A stretch of DNA of 64,000 bases from positions 989,501-1,053,500 of the forward strand of contig NC_006270.3 of the NCBI RefSeq assembly GCF_000011645.1, given 5' to 3'. This stretch comes from Bacillus licheniformis DSM 13 = ATCC 14580. Lineage in GTDB: Bacteria; Bacillota; Bacilli; Bacillales; Bacillaceae. Positions 8,046-17,346 of the stretch are shown one piece after another. The translations under genes were made by a program, and so were the position numbers. The notes under the pieces are model-generated. The model was not told where the DNA came from, made no database searches, and worked only from the letters and a program-made list of their open reading frames with translations. The stretch's first letter is position 1; every line of letters starts with the position of its first letter.

Positions 8046-9536
8046 ATGGAAAAGTACATTTTGTCTCTTGATCAAGGCACCACAAGCACAAGGGCGATTG
8101 TTTTCAACAAAGCAGGCGAAATCGTCCATATTGCGCAAAAGGAATTCCGGCAATATTTTCCAAACCCTGGCTGGGTTGAACACAATGCAAACGAAATCTG
8201 GGGCTCTGTTCTGTCGGTGATCGCTTCAGCGCTTTCAGAATCGGGGATCGAAGCCGGACAAATTGCCGGAATCGGGATCACAAACCAGCGGGAAACGACC
8301 GTGGTTTGGGATAAACATACCGGCAAACCGGTCTACAACGCGATTGTGTGGCAGTCCCGCCAATCGGCTGAGATATGCCAGGAATTAAAAGAGAAAGGCT
8401 ATGAAGAGACGATCAGAGAAAAAACAGGGCTTTTAATCGATCCTTATTTTTCAGGCACGAAAGTGAAATGGATCCTGGATCATGTGGAAGGGGCAAGGGA
8501 GAAAGCCGAAAACGGCGACCTTCTCTTCGGTACGATCGATTCTTGGCTGATCTGGAAAATGTCCGGCGGAAAAGCGCATGTGACAGATTATTCAAACGCC
8601 TCAAGAACATTGATGTTCAACATCTATGACCTAAAATGGGATGATGAACTTCTCGATATTCTCGGCGTGCCGAAATCGATGCTTCCGGAAGTCAAGCCTT
8701 CATCGCATGTATACGCTGAAACGGTCGATTATCATTTCTTCGGCAAAAACATTCCGATTGCAGGTGCAGCCGGCGACCAGCAGGCAGCATTGTTCGGGCA
8801 GGCTTGCTTTGAAGAAGGAATGGTTAAGAACACGTATGGAACAGGCTGCTTTATGCTGATGAACACCGGCGAGAAAGCGATTAAATCAGAGCACGGCCTG
8901 CTGACGACAATCGCTTGGGGCATCGACGGAAAGGTGGAATATGCGCTGGAAGGCAGCGTCTTCGTCGCGGGTTCCGCTATTCAATGGCTGCGTGATGGGC
9001 TGAGAATGTTTAAAGACGCCAAAGAAAGTGAAAAATACGCTGTAAGAGCAGAATCTGCCGATGGTGTTTATGTGGTCCCTGCATTTGTAGGTTTAGGCAC
9101 GCCTTATTGGGACAGCGATGTCCGCGGCGCTGTATTCGGACTGACCCGGGGTACGACGAAAGAGCATTTTATCAGAGCAACGCTTGAAGCGCTTGCCTAT
9201 CAAACGAAAGACGTGCTGGACGCAATGAAGGAAGACTCCGGGATCCCGGTTAAAACGCTGAGAGTCGACGGCGGAGCTGTCAAAAACAACTTCCTGATGG
9301 ATTTTCAGGGCGACATTTTAGATGTCCCTGTAGAACGTCCTGAAATCAATGAAACAACAGCGCTTGGTTCAGCCTATTTAGCGGGCCTTGCTGTCGGCTT
9401 CTGGAGCGATCGTTCCGAGATCAAAGACCAGTGGCAGCTTGACAAACGTTTTGAACCGAAAATGGAAGAAAAAGAGCGTGAGAGCCTGTACAACGGGTGG
9501 AAGAAAGCTGTAAATGCAGCTAGGGCTTTTAAATAA
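8046..9536 (+). CDS. glpK: Glycerol kinase GlpK
   Basis: A 496-aa FGGY-family kinase that phosphorylates glycerol to sn-glycerol-3-phosphate, trapping it and producing the GlpP effector. ATP-binding phosphate loops DQGTTSTRAIVF (residue 9 on) and GAAGDQQAALFGQ, the NTYGTGCFMLMNTG block and the C-terminal RVDGGAVKNNFLMDFQGD are intact. A histidine near residue 230 (DYHFFGKN) matches the site phosphorylated by HPr in Gram-positive glycerol kinases, so PTS-dependent activation is likely. SD AAGGGGGAG precedes the ATG. Confidence 0.97.
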   Translation: MEKYILSLDQGTTSTRAIVFNKAGEIVHIAQKEFRQYFPNPGWVEHNANEIWGSVLSVIASALSESGIEAGQIAGIGITNQRETTVVWDKHTGKPVYNAIVWQSRQSAEICQELKEKGYEETIREKTGLLIDPYFSGTKVKWILDHVEGAREKAENGDLLFGTIDSWLIWKMSGGKAHVTDYSNASRTLMFNIYDLKWDDELLDILGVPKSMLPEVKPSSHVYAETVDYHFFGKNIPIAGAAGDQQAALFGQACFEEGMVKNTYGTGCFMLMNTGEKAIKSEHGLLTTIAWGIDGKVEYALEGSVFVAGSAIQWLRDGLRMFKDAKESEKYAVRAESADGVYVVPAFVGLGTPYWDSDVRGAVFGLTRGTTKEHFIRATLEALAYQTKDVLDAMKEDSGIPVKTLRVDGGAVKNNFLMDFQGDILDVPVERPEINETTALGSAYLAGLAVGFWSDRSEIKDQWQLDKRFEPKMEEKERESLYNGWKKAVNAARAFK

Positions 9537-9555
9537 GCTGCATGTATGTTACAAT
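9528..9555 (+). promoter_or_regulatory. Putative glpD promoter
   Basis: TTTAAA (9528-9533) and TACAAT (9550-9555) are 16 bp apart, overlapping the glpK stop codon and upstream of the glpD leader terminator. The -35 is weak. Confidence 0.45.
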
Positions 9556-9589
9556 CTAATTAAGTTAATAGAAACGGTTGGAGAAGAGG

Positions 9590-9645
9590 AGAGACCGCAG
9601 ACACCAAAGCAGTATCAGCGCTTTGGATGTTTGTGGTCTCTTTTT
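9590..9645 (+). terminator. GlpP-dependent leader terminator of glpD
   Basis: AGAGACC (9590-9596) pairs with GGTCTCT (9635-9641), and inner CCAAAGC (9604-9610) pairs with GCTTTGG (9620-9626), followed by T residues. Same layout as the glpF leader and as the known glpD leader of B. subtilis. Confidence 0.85.
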
Positions 9646-9682
9646 CTATTTTTTACCGTGACAACAAGGGAGGACATGAAAC

Positions 9683-11350
9683 ATGGAATCATTATTTTCA
9701 AGCCGTAAACGGGACGACATTTTACAGAATATGACAAAGCAGAAGTATGACGTGTTTATTATCGGCGGAGGTATTACTGGGGCAGGGACGGCATTGGATG
9801 CCGCATCGCGCGGAATGAAAACGGCGCTTTGCGAAATGCAGGACTTTGCAGCCGGAACGTCAAGCCGTTCCACGAAACTTGTACACGGCGGGCTTCGCTA
9901 TTTAAAGCAATTTGAAGTGAAAATGGTAGCCGAGGTCGGCAAAGAGCGGGCGATCGTCTATGAAAACGGGCCGCACGTTACAACGCCCGAATGGATGCTG
10001 CTTCCGATGCATAAGGGAGGGACTTTCGGCAAATTCAGCACTTCAATCGGACTGAGGGTGTACGACTTTTTGGCAGGCGTCAAAAAAGCTGAGCGGAGGA
10101 GCATGCTGACTGCCGAAGAAACGCTTCAAAAAGAGCCGCTCGTGAAAAAGAACGGCCTGAAGGGCGGCGGCTATTATGTCGAATACCGGACGGATGATGC
10201 CAGATTGACGATCGAAGTCATGAAAGAAGCCGTTAAATTCGGAGCCGAGGCCGTCAATTATGCAAAAGTAAGCGATTTTATATATGAAAACGGCAAGGTC
10301 ACCGGCGTGGTCATTGAAGACGTCTTCACGAAAAAAACGTACCGCGTCTACGCGAAAAAAATTGTCAATGCCGCGGGGCCGTGGGTCGACCGTCTGCGGG
10401 AAAAAGACCATTCAAAAGAAGGCAAACACCTTCAGCATACAAAAGGCGTGCATCTTGTTTTTGATCAATCGGTCTTTCCTTTAAAACAAGCCGTTTATTT
10501 TGATACGCCTGACGGCCGCATGGTGTTCGCCATTCCGAGAGACGGAAAGGCATATGTCGGCACAACAGACACCGTCTACAACGAGAATTTGGAACACCCT
10601 CGAATGACGACAGCAGACAGGGATTATGTCATCAATGCAATCAACTATATGTTCCCTGAACTTGGAATCAAAGCCGAAGATGTCGAATCAAGCTGGGCTG
10701 GCCTCAGACCGCTGATTCATGAAGAAGGAAAAGACCCGTCCGAGATTTCCCGAAAAGATGAGATCTGGACTTCTGAATCCGGACTGATCACGATCGCCGG
10801 CGGAAAGCTGACAGGCTACAGAAAAATGGCTGAGCATATCGTCGATCTTGTCAGAGACCGATTAAAAGAAGAGGGCGACAGAGACTTCGGGCCTTGCAGA
10901 ACAAAAACGATGCCGATTTCAGGCGGCCATATCGGCGGCTCCAAAAATCTGGAGGCTTTTATTCAAGCGAAAGCAGCCGAAGGGATTGAGGCCGGACTGT
11001 CCGAAGAGACGGCCAAACAAATCGCCGCACGATACGGTTCGAACGCAGACCGCCTGTTTGATCGTATTCCATCGCTGAAAGATGAAGCAGCAAAACGCCG
11101 CATCCCTGTCCATGTACTAGCAGAAATGGATTACGGGATCGAGGAAGAAATGGCAGCCGTCCCGGCAGACTTCTTCGTCCGCAGAACCGGTGCGCTGTTC
11201 TTTGACATCAATTGGGTCCGCACTTACAAAGAGAGCCTTACGGACTACATGAGCGAGAAGCTGAACTGGGATGGCGAAACGAAGGCCCGGCATGTCAAGG
11301 CATTGGAAGGACTACTACACGATGCTGTTGTCCCGCTGGAAAGCAAATGA
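9683..11350 (+). CDS. glpD: Aerobic glycerol-3-phosphate dehydrogenase GlpD
   Basis: A 555-aa FAD flavoprotein that oxidises glycerol-3-phosphate to dihydroxyacetone phosphate and passes electrons to menaquinone at the membrane. The FAD dinucleotide fold FIIGGGITGAGTALDAA starts near residue 26. SSRSTKLVHGGLRYL, NAAGPWVD and the C-terminal ITIAGGKLTGYRKMA are family landmarks. The start at 9683 is supported by GGGAGG upstream. It has its own leader terminator, and a strong terminator follows the stop. Confidence 0.97.
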   Translation: MESLFSSRKRDDILQNMTKQKYDVFIIGGGITGAGTALDAASRGMKTALCEMQDFAAGTSSRSTKLVHGGLRYLKQFEVKMVAEVGKERAIVYENGPHVTTPEWMLLPMHKGGTFGKFSTSIGLRVYDFLAGVKKAERRSMLTAEETLQKEPLVKKNGLKGGGYYVEYRTDDARLTIEVMKEAVKFGAEAVNYAKVSDFIYENGKVTGVVIEDVFTKKTYRVYAKKIVNAAGPWVDRLREKDHSKEGKHLQHTKGVHLVFDQSVFPLKQAVYFDTPDGRMVFAIPRDGKAYVGTTDTVYNENLEHPRMTTADRDYVINAINYMFPELGIKAEDVESSWAGLRPLIHEEGKDPSEISRKDEIWTSESGLITIAGGKLTGYRKMAEHIVDLVRDRLKEEGDRDFGPCRTKTMPISGGHIGGSKNLEAFIQAKAAEGIEAGLSEETAKQIAARYGSNADRLFDRIPSLKDEAAKRRIPVHVLAEMDYGIEEEMAAVPADFFVRRTGALFFDINWVRTYKESLTDYMSEKLNWDGETKARHVKALEGLLHDAVVPLESK

Positions 11351-11410
11351 TTTATTAGGTCAAATAACCTTGGTGAATTTTCGTTAATAATCAATCGAAT
11401 GGCCCGGCGT

Positions 11411-11443
11411 GAGGCTGTCTTGAACAGGCAGCCTCATTTTTTT
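11411..11443 (+). terminator. Terminator after glpD
   Basis: GAGGCTG (11411-11417) and CAGCCTC (11429-11435) form a stem followed by seven T. Confidence 0.9.
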
Positions 11444-11534
11444 CATTTGGCATGCTAAATTTGGACAAAGCGGCGGTTTGTCGATATGATAAAAGAAAAG
11501 CTGCAATTACTTAGCTAGAACATTGGAGGTAATC

Positions 11535-13283
11535 ATGAGCTGGAGAACGAGCTATGAACGCTGGAGAAACAAAGAAAACTTAGATTCCGAATTAAAAGCG
11601 CTTCTTTTGGAAGCGGAAGGAAATGAAAAAGAACTAGAGGATTGCTTTTATAAAAAACTTGAGTTTGGTACAGCCGGTATGCGCGGTGAGATCGGACCGG
11701 GCCCGAACCGCATGAACGTTTATACGGTTCGCAAAGCATCGGCGGGCCTTGCCGCATACATAGGAGCGAACGGCGGCGAAGCAAAAAAGCGCGGCGTTGT
11801 GATCGCGTACGATTCCCGCCACAAATCGCCTGAATTTGCAATGGAAGCTGCTAAGACGCTCGCAGAAAACGGCGTTCAAACGTACGTGTTTGACGAACTG
11901 CGCCCGACACCTGAACTTTCCTTTGCGGTAAGAGAACTGAATGCGTTTGCAGGTATTGTCATCACGGCGAGCCATAACCCGCCTGAATACAACGGCTATA
12001 AAGTGTACGGAGAGGACGGCGCGCAGCTTCCGCCTGCTGATGCCGACAAACTCACCGGCTATGTCAATGCGATAGAAAACGAACTGGAAATCGAAGCCGG
12101 AGATGAAGCTGCTTTAACCGAAAAAGGGCTGATTAAAATAATCGGCGAGGAAATCGATCAAGCGTATCTCGATAAACTGACATCGATTTCTGTCAACCCT
12201 GATCTGGCAAAGGAGACCGAAGTCAAAGTCATCTTCACCCCGCTTCACGGCACGGCAAACAAGTCTGTCAGACGGGGCCTGAAAGCTCTCGGGTATGAAC
12301 ATGTCACAGTCGTCCCCGAACAGGAGCTCCCTGACCCTGACTTTTCGACCGTATCTTCTCCGAATCCGGAAGAGCACGCCGCTTTTGAATATGCGATCAG
12401 ACTAGGAGAAGAAAATGGAGCCGACATTCTGATCGGAACCGATCCAGACGCAGACCGGCTCGGCGTCGCTGTAAAGGATCAAGAAGGCCGCTACGTAGTG
12501 CTGACAGGAAATCAAACCGGCGCGCTGCTCCTGCATTATCTGCTGTCGCAAAAACAGCAGAAAGGCATGCTGCCTGATAACGGCGTCGTTCTGAAAACGA
12601 TTGTGACGAGCGAAATGGGGCGCGACATCGCCGCTTCTTTCGGACTGGACACGATCGACACGCTGACCGGCTTTAAATTCATCGGAGAAAAAATCAAACA
12701 ATTTGAAGCATCGGGCGAATATGCTTTCCAATTCGGTTATGAGGAAAGCTACGGCTACTTGATCGGCGACTTCGCAAGGGACAAGGATGCCGTCCAGGCC
12801 GCACTGCTTGCCGTTGAAGTATGCGCCTTCTATAAAAAGCAGGGAAAATCGCTTTATGACGGGCTCCTCGAATTGTATAAATCGTTCGGCTTCTATAGAG
12901 AAGGCTTGAAGTCCCTGACCTTAAAAGGAAAAGAGGGAGCGGAGCAAATCGCAGCCATCCTCAGCACATTCAGAGAACAGCCGCCTCTTTCCATCGCCGG
13001 AAAAGATGTCGTATCCGCCGAAGACTATTTGACAGGGAAGCGGACGCTGCTAAAGGAAAACAAAAGGGAAACGATCGACCTTCCGAAATCCAATGTTTTG
13101 AAATATTTCCTTGAAGACGGCTCATGGTTCTGCCTCCGTCCATCAGGAACAGAGCCTAAAGTGAAATTTTATTTCGCGGTCAAAGGCCGAACCAATGAAG
13201 AAAGCGAAGCGCTTCTCAATCAATTGACAGACGAAGTGATGAAAAAAATCGACGATATTGTAAAAGCGACCTCAAATTCGTAA
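11535..13283 (+). CDS. pgcA: Alpha-phosphoglucomutase PgcA
   Basis: A 582-aa alpha-D-phosphohexomutase interconverting glucose-6-phosphate and glucose-1-phosphate, which feeds UDP-glucose for teichoic acid and glycolipid synthesis. The phosphoserine loop TASHNPPEYNG has Ser near residue 146. The metal loop is GTDPDADRLG, the sugar-specificity loop is GYEESYGY, and the phosphate-binding loop near the C terminus is RPSGTEPK. A longer frame opens at TTG 11523, but GGAGG at about 11525 is the SD for ATG 11535. Old B. subtilis name yhxB; same length and position. Confidence 0.95.
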   Translation: MSWRTSYERWRNKENLDSELKALLLEAEGNEKELEDCFYKKLEFGTAGMRGEIGPGPNRMNVYTVRKASAGLAAYIGANGGEAKKRGVVIAYDSRHKSPEFAMEAAKTLAENGVQTYVFDELRPTPELSFAVRELNAFAGIVITASHNPPEYNGYKVYGEDGAQLPPADADKLTGYVNAIENELEIEAGDEAALTEKGLIKIIGEEIDQAYLDKLTSISVNPDLAKETEVKVIFTPLHGTANKSVRRGLKALGYEHVTVVPEQELPDPDFSTVSSPNPEEHAAFEYAIRLGEENGADILIGTDPDADRLGVAVKDQEGRYVVLTGNQTGALLLHYLLSQKQQKGMLPDNGVVLKTIVTSEMGRDIAASFGLDTIDTLTGFKFIGEKIKQFEASGEYAFQFGYEESYGYLIGDFARDKDAVQAALLAVEVCAFYKKQGKSLYDGLLELYKSFGFYREGLKSLTLKGKEGAEQIAAILSTFREQPPLSIAGKDVVSAEDYLTGKRTLLKENKRETIDLPKSNVLKYFLEDGSWFCLRPSGTEPKVKFYFAVKGRTNEESEALLNQLTDEVMKKIDDIVKATSNS

Positions 13284-13290
13284 TCGCTGA

Positions 13291-13319
13291 AAACCCGCCT
13301 TTAAATGGCGGGTTTTTTT
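13291..13319 (+). terminator. Terminator after pgcA
   Basis: AACCCGCC (13292-13299) and GGCGGGTT (13307-13314) with a 7-nt loop and a T run. Confidence 0.9.
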
Positions 13320-13395
13320 ATTGTGAAGAGACGATGAATGATGTAATATATATTTAACATTAGGTCATATATAAATTGCATATTGAAAGGAGAGA

Positions 13396-13863
13396 ATGAC
13401 TGATATGAAATGGATCAAAATCGGGGATGAATACATAGAAAAGAAAATGACGCAATTTTTCAGCGAAGCCGGTACGATTGTCGCTGCCATTTTATGTTTG
13501 GATATGATCATCCGCGGCTTTATTTTAGGAAAACCTGCATCCGAATACATCATCAGTGCCATCGGTTTTGCGGTCTATGCAGGCTGGATTTTGCTCCGCT
13601 ATCTTTTGTCGGGATTTGAATATCCGGAGATCGCAGGCCAATCGGCGTATCGGAAAAAAAGAAAAGAAATCGCAGCCCTCAGCCTCGCTTCCGGCCTCAT
13701 ATTTGCTATTTTAACGCTTCTCTTTACCGGCATACCAGAGCATCCCGGCAGTTGGGTTGACTTTATTGGTATGGTGATGTTGTTTGCATTCCTTCATTTT
13801 CTGATCAACTTTATCTCGTTGCGCAATTCCTTTCGGAAAAATCAAGATCTATTAGATGATTAA
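13396..13863 (+). CDS. Predicted membrane protein (DUF6773-like)
   Basis: A protein of 155 aa (or 152 if started at ATG 13405) with four hydrophobic segments near residues 24-45, 50-70, 90-110 and 120-140, and a charged cytoplasmic tail. AAAGGAG sits only 3 nt before the first ATG and 12 nt before the second, so the start is uncertain. No enzymatic motif is seen. Stop is 21 nt before a small XRE-type regulator, a pairing common in Bacillus where the HTH protein controls its own membrane-protein neighbour; function unknown. Confidence 0.7.
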   Translation: MTDMKWIKIGDEYIEKKMTQFFSEAGTIVAAILCLDMIIRGFILGKPASEYIISAIGFAVYAGWILLRYLLSGFEYPEIAGQSAYRKKRKEIAALSLASGLIFAILTLLFTGIPEHPGSWVDFIGMVMLFAFLHFLINFISLRNSFRKNQDLLDD

Positions 13864-13884
13864 ATCAAAACGGCAGGTGAGCAT

Positions 13885-14082
13885 ATGGTTAACCGGGTCA
13901 AACTCGCCCGGATCGAAAAGTCTTTGACACAAGCCCAGCTCGCCGAGCGGGTCAATGTGACAAGGCAGACGATCGGGCTGATCGAAAAAAATAAATACAA
14001 TCCGACATTGCAGCTCTGCATCGCGATCGCAAAGGCATTAGACAAAACGCTTGACGATTTGTTTTGGGAAGAAAAAGCCTAA
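13885..14082 (+). CDS. Small XRE-family HTH regulator
   Basis: A 65-aa protein that is almost entirely one Cro/CI-type helix-turn-helix (residues 5-59), with the recognition region LAERVNVTRQTIGLIEKNKYNPTL. There is no effector domain, as in the YvaO/YonR-sized stand-alone regulators. Start ATG 13885 has AGGTGAG upstream. It is likely co-transcribed with the membrane protein before it and probably autoregulatory; the target is unknown. Confidence 0.85.
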   Translation: MVNRVKLARIEKSLTQAQLAERVNVTRQTIGLIEKNKYNPTLQLCIAIAKALDKTLDDLFWEEKA

Positions 14083-14201
14083 GGATGAGCTTTGCCCTTT
14101 CTCGGTCAAAAGTCTTAGAAAAGATCATCTCATGAGGGCGGGCTTTTTTTTATCAACTATCGGTATAATGAAAGAAACTCCGGTTTAAGGGGATGAAACT
14201 T

Positions 14202-15350
14202 TTGCGGGAAGACACACAGTTTGAAAAACTGAAAACGCTCAAAGAAATAGCGGAAACTTTAAACGAAGGGAACGATCTAAAGGAAACGCTCCATGCCGTT
14301 TTAAAGAAGCTGCTCCGCCTAACGGGACTCAAAACGGCATGGCTTTTTCTGATCGATGAAAAGGGGAGCTTTGAACTGGCTGCTTCGGCCCGCCTGCCTC
14401 AAGCCCTTTCTTACCGGCAAAACCGTTTACTATGCGAAGGAAGCTGCTACTGTCTTGAACAATACAGGGACGAAAAGCTGGACAGGGCGAAAAATATCAT
14501 CCACTGCCGGCGGATTACGACGGCCATGAAACAGAAGACAGGAGATCCGGAAGGCATCACCCATCATGCAACCGTCCCGCTCAGTGACCAAAAGAAGCGG
14601 TTCGGTTTGCTGAACGTTGCGGCACCGGGCAAAATTCATTTCAGCCGCGGGGAACTGGCGCTCCTCGAAGCTGTTGCTCTGCAAATCGGGATGGCGATCA
14701 AACGGATGAGGCTTGCTGAACAACAGCAAAAACACCTGCTGCTGACCGAAAGAAACAGATTGGCTCAGGACTTGCATGATTCCGTTAATCAAATGCTTTT
14801 TTCGCTCAGCTTGACCGCTAAAGCGGCGGGGGAAATGACAGACCAGCCGGAAATCAGGGAAATGCTCGAGTTTATGCAAAATCTTTCTCATGAAGCGCTT
14901 CTTGAGATGCGGGCGTTAATTTGGCAGCTCAGGCCCCAGGGGCTGGAAGAAGGGTTAGCGGCGGCTCTTGAAAAATATGCGGAAGTGCTCGGCCTTCAAG
15001 TAATCTTCAAGCTCAGCGATGTGCTCCGTCTGCCCCCTTCTGTTGAGGAATTGATGTGGCGGCTGAGCCAGGAAGCCCTCAACAATTGCAAAAAGCATGC
15101 CGGTGCAAGCCGCATACAAGTGAAAATCAATGTATTCCAGTCGTCTGCCGTCTTGGAAATCGAAGATGACGGCAAAGGGTTTCAGTACGATCCTAATGTG
15201 GACATTCCGACGCTTGGGCTGAAAGGAATGAAGGAGCGGACGGAAAAAGCGGGCGGCACGCTTTTGATCACCTCCGCAATCGGTAAGGGGACAAAAATCC
15301 GGGCGGTTTTGCCTATGAAGGAGAAGGGGGAGGCAGGATGGAGAAGGTGA
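14202..15350 (+). CDS. yhcY: Sensor histidine kinase YhcY
   Basis: A 382-aa cytoplasmic kinase. The N-terminal GAF domain (about residues 25-165) contains several cysteines. It is followed by a HisKA_3 dimerisation domain with the phosphorylated His in RNRLAQDLHDSVNQ (near residue 192), and a HATPase_c domain with N box QEALNNCKKHA and G boxes DDGKGF and GLKGMKER. This is the NarL-partner class. AAGGGG touches ATG 14193 but is 9 nt from TTG 14202, so TTG is preferred. Its stop overlaps the start of yhcZ; both form a two-component system whose signal is unknown. Confidence 0.9.
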   Translation: MREDTQFEKLKTLKEIAETLNEGNDLKETLHAVLKKLLRLTGLKTAWLFLIDEKGSFELAASARLPQALSYRQNRLLCEGSCYCLEQYRDEKLDRAKNIIHCRRITTAMKQKTGDPEGITHHATVPLSDQKKRFGLLNVAAPGKIHFSRGELALLEAVALQIGMAIKRMRLAEQQQKHLLLTERNRLAQDLHDSVNQMLFSLSLTAKAAGEMTDQPEIREMLEFMQNLSHEALLEMRALIWQLRPQGLEEGLAAALEKYAEVLGLQVIFKLSDVLRLPPSVEELMWRLSQEALNNCKKHAGASRIQVKINVFQSSAVLEIEDDGKGFQYDPNVDIPTLGLKGMKERTEKAGGTLLITSAIGKGTKIRAVLPMKEKGEAGWRR

Positions 15351-15991
15351 AAATCATCATTGCCGATGATCATCATATTGTCAGAAAAGGGCTCTTGTTT
15401 TTCTTCAAAACAAAAAGCGATTTTGATGTTATCGGAGAGGCTTCGACAGGTATCGAGGCGCTCGATGTCTTGCGAAAACGTGAGGCAGACATCGTATTAA
15501 TGGATTTATCAATGCCTGATATGGACGGCATTGAGGCGACAAAGCGAATAAAAAAGGAATATCCGTCTGTCAAAGTCATAGCGCTGACAAGCTATGCGGA
15601 CGAGAGCTATGTGATTCCCGCCATCCAGGCGGGAGCCTGTGCCTATCAGCTGAAAGACGCCGAGCCTGATGAACTTGTCGAGACGATCCGCGCAGTTTAT
15701 GGCGGGAGATACTCATTGGATCCGAACATCATGTCCCACGTCTTTCACCATGTGTCACAGGCGGATGAGAAAGAAAAAATACATCAATTGACAAATAGAG
15801 AAAAAGATGTTTTATTGGAAATTACGAAAGGGAAAAGCAATAAAGAAATTGCAGCATCTTTATTTATCAGCGAAAAAACGGTAAAAACCCATGTATCCAA
15901 TCTGCTTTCAAAGCTTGGCTTATCCGATCGCACGCAAGCCGCGCTTTTTGCAGTAAAACACGGACTACAACAAAATGACGGGAGAGGATGA
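15338..15991 (+). CDS. yhcZ: Response regulator YhcZ (NarL/LuxR type)
   Basis: A 217-aa regulator. The receiver domain has acidic residues in IIADDHH and the phosphoacceptor Asp in IVLMDLSMPDMDG (near residue 54), followed by the conserved Thr/Ser and Lys (QLKDAEPDE). The C-terminal LuxR HTH spans about residues 148-212 with EITKGKSNKEIAASLFISEKTVKTH. The start overlaps yhcY by 13 nt with an SD inside yhcY, indicating translational coupling. It leads into yhdA 4 nt later. Confidence 0.93.
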   Translation: MEKVKIIIADDHHIVRKGLLFFFKTKSDFDVIGEASTGIEALDVLRKREADIVLMDLSMPDMDGIEATKRIKKEYPSVKVIALTSYADESYVIPAIQAGACAYQLKDAEPDELVETIRAVYGGRYSLDPNIMSHVFHHVSQADEKEKIHQLTNREKDVLLEITKGKSNKEIAASLFISEKTVKTHVSNLLSKLGLSDRTQAALFAVKHGLQQNDGRG

Positions 15992-15995
15992 CCAA

Positions 15996-16514
15996 ATGAA
16001 AATAACCGTAATTAGCGGAACTGCGAGAAAACAGGGCAGAACGCGGATCGCCGCTTCCTATATCGCCCGCGCTTATCAGGCTGAGCTTATCGATCTAAGC
16101 GAGTTCATCCTTCCGATTTTCAACGGAGACGAAGAGCAAAGCTCGCTGGAGAATGTTCAAAAATTGAAAGCTTCGGTCAAAGAAGCAGACGCTGTCGTTT
16201 TATTATCTCCCGAATACCACAGCGGTATGAGCGGCGCTTTGAAAAATGCACTCGATTTTTTAAGCAATGAGCAGTTCTCGGGCAAACCGGTGGCGCTTTT
16301 TGCTTGTGCAGGGGGCGGCAAAGGCGGGATGAACGCGCTCGCCAATATGCGCATTGTCGCACGCGGAGTTTATGCGAACGTCATCACAAAGCAGCTTGTG
16401 CTCGATCCGATTCATATTGATGAGGAGCACCAAACGGTTACTGAAGCAGCCAAAGCCAATATTAAAAATGTAATGGAAGAGCTTCTGCTCTTTGCCGAAT
16501 TTCAAAAAGCCTGA
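15996..16514 (+). CDS. yhdA: NADPH-dependent FMN reductase / azoreductase YhdA
   Basis: A 172-aa flavodoxin-fold protein. The FMN-phosphate loop is SGTARKQGRTRIAASYI (residues 7-23), and the isoalloxazine-contacting stretch is LLSPEYHSGMSGALKNALDF. B. subtilis YhdA (Azr) is an NADPH:FMN azobenzene reductase of matching length and sequence. ATG 15975 is in frame, but GGAGAGG about 8 nt before ATG 15996 sets the start. It is the third gene of the yhcY-yhcZ-yhdA unit, so it may be a target or partner of that system. Confidence 0.92.
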   Translation: MKITVISGTARKQGRTRIAASYIARAYQAELIDLSEFILPIFNGDEEQSSLENVQKLKASVKEADAVVLLSPEYHSGMSGALKNALDFLSNEQFSGKPVALFACAGGGKGGMNALANMRIVARGVYANVITKQLVLDPIHIDEEHQTVTEAAKANIKNVMEELLLFAEFQKA

Positions 16515-16545
16515 CGCCGACAGAGCGCCAGGCTTATTTTATTTT
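16507..16545 (+). terminator. Terminator between yhdA and yhdB
   Basis: AAGCCTG (16507-16513) and CAGGCTT (16529-16535) form a stem, followed by T-rich sequence. It overlaps the end of yhdA and ends this transcript against convergent yhdB. Confidence 0.7.
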
Positions 16546-16792
16546 ACGTAAAGACAAGCACGCCGTTTTCGTGTTCATGTCCGGAAAATGAGGCGTGATC
16601 AATATACTGCAGCAGATCATAAAGCCTTTTTTCGACAATGGCGTCATCTCTTTCAAAATTGTAGGCGTGCAAAAAATGTTCGATCCGCTTTGATAATAAA
16701 TCGTCTTCTGTCCGCACCATCAGGATCAGCAGGTTGTCCCACTGCGACCGGTGCGTATAGTACAAAGCTTTGTCATAATCAGCGTAATTCAA
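16544..16792 (-). CDS. yhdB: Conserved small protein YhdB
   Basis: An 82-aa acidic soluble protein matching B. subtilis YhdB (about 80 aa); function unknown. Sequence landmarks are DYDKALYYTHRSQWDNL and LLQYIDHASF. The open frame extends to 16936, but GGAGAGTGG about 8 nt upstream of TTG 16792 gives a protein starting MNYADYD, which agrees with the B. subtilis length. No signal peptide, membrane segment or known motif is visible. It is divergent from yhdC. Confidence 0.8.
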   Translation of the reverse strand: MNYADYDKALYYTHRSQWDNLLILMVRTEDDLLSKRIEHFLHAYNFERDDAIVEKRLYDLLQYIDHASFSGHEHENGVLVFT

Positions 16793-16994
16793 TTTCGCCA
16801 CTCTCCATTCTTTCTGAGGAGTCATGCTTATTTTATGTGGCGGGGTGTTTTTTTCTCCGGGCAAAACTTGGTCTCCCTTGTTTGGCGGCCTAGAAATATG
16901 AGGATGGTATATGCAGACCGCGAAAAATGTCTGCATGACATTCGCCGTTTACGGTCAAGCTAACGTATGTACAATACATGCGGAGCGAATAGAA

Positions 16995-17315
16995 ATGAAA
17001 AAACGATATTGCACGTACTTTTTTTGCATATTAACACTTTTATCATTCCCGGCGAAAGGCCACTTTCAAACAGATGTTTTCGATGCACCTGAACGGTGGG
17101 AAAGAATCGCCTGGAGCGCGCTTGAAGAAAAATACAAAGGCGCAAAGCTCGAGGATTATGAATATTTAGGGCGCACACAAGTAAATGATGAAGAGACAAA
17201 GGATGTCTTCAGGGTAACCGTCAATCAAGAAGGCAAATCATTTTCGGCGCACGCCGAGGTGTATTTTCATCCGGTGACCAATGCGATCATCAATGTCAAT
17301 ATTTTTCCCTTATAG
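16995..17315 (+). CDS. yhdC: Secreted small protein YhdC (DUF3889-like)
   Basis: A 106-aa protein with an N-terminal signal peptide (MKKRYCTYFFCILTLLSF) and a mature part of about 80 aa ending INVNIFPL. It resembles B. subtilis YhdC, a DUF3889 protein of unknown role. The reading frame opens at 16911, but ATG 16995 starts exactly at the signal peptide. Its SD (GGAG at 16982-16985) is rather distant. It converges on nsrR with a shared bidirectional terminator. Confidence 0.8.
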   Translation: MKKRYCTYFFCILTLLSFPAKGHFQTDVFDAPERWERIAWSALEEKYKGAKLEDYEYLGRTQVNDEETKDVFRVTVNQEGKSFSAHAEVYFHPVTNAIINVNIFPL

Positions 17316-17323
17316 CAAAAAAA

Positions 17324-17346
17324 ACGAAGGAAACCGTTTCCTTCGT
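17324..17346. terminator. Bidirectional terminator between yhdC and nsrR
   Basis: ACGAAGGAAAC and GTTTCCTTCGT form a perfect 11-bp inverted repeat with one central base. A-rich sequence on the left provides the T tail for nsrR. Confidence 0.6.

Noticed and set aside
14430..14891. 153-aa minus-strand ORF inside yhcY
   Set aside because: Antisense to the conserved kinase core with no SD or recognisable domain.
16544..16936. 130-aa version of YhdB
   Set aside because: The N-terminal 48 residues lack an SD and extend beyond the conserved start; the TTG at 16792 has a proper SD and family length.
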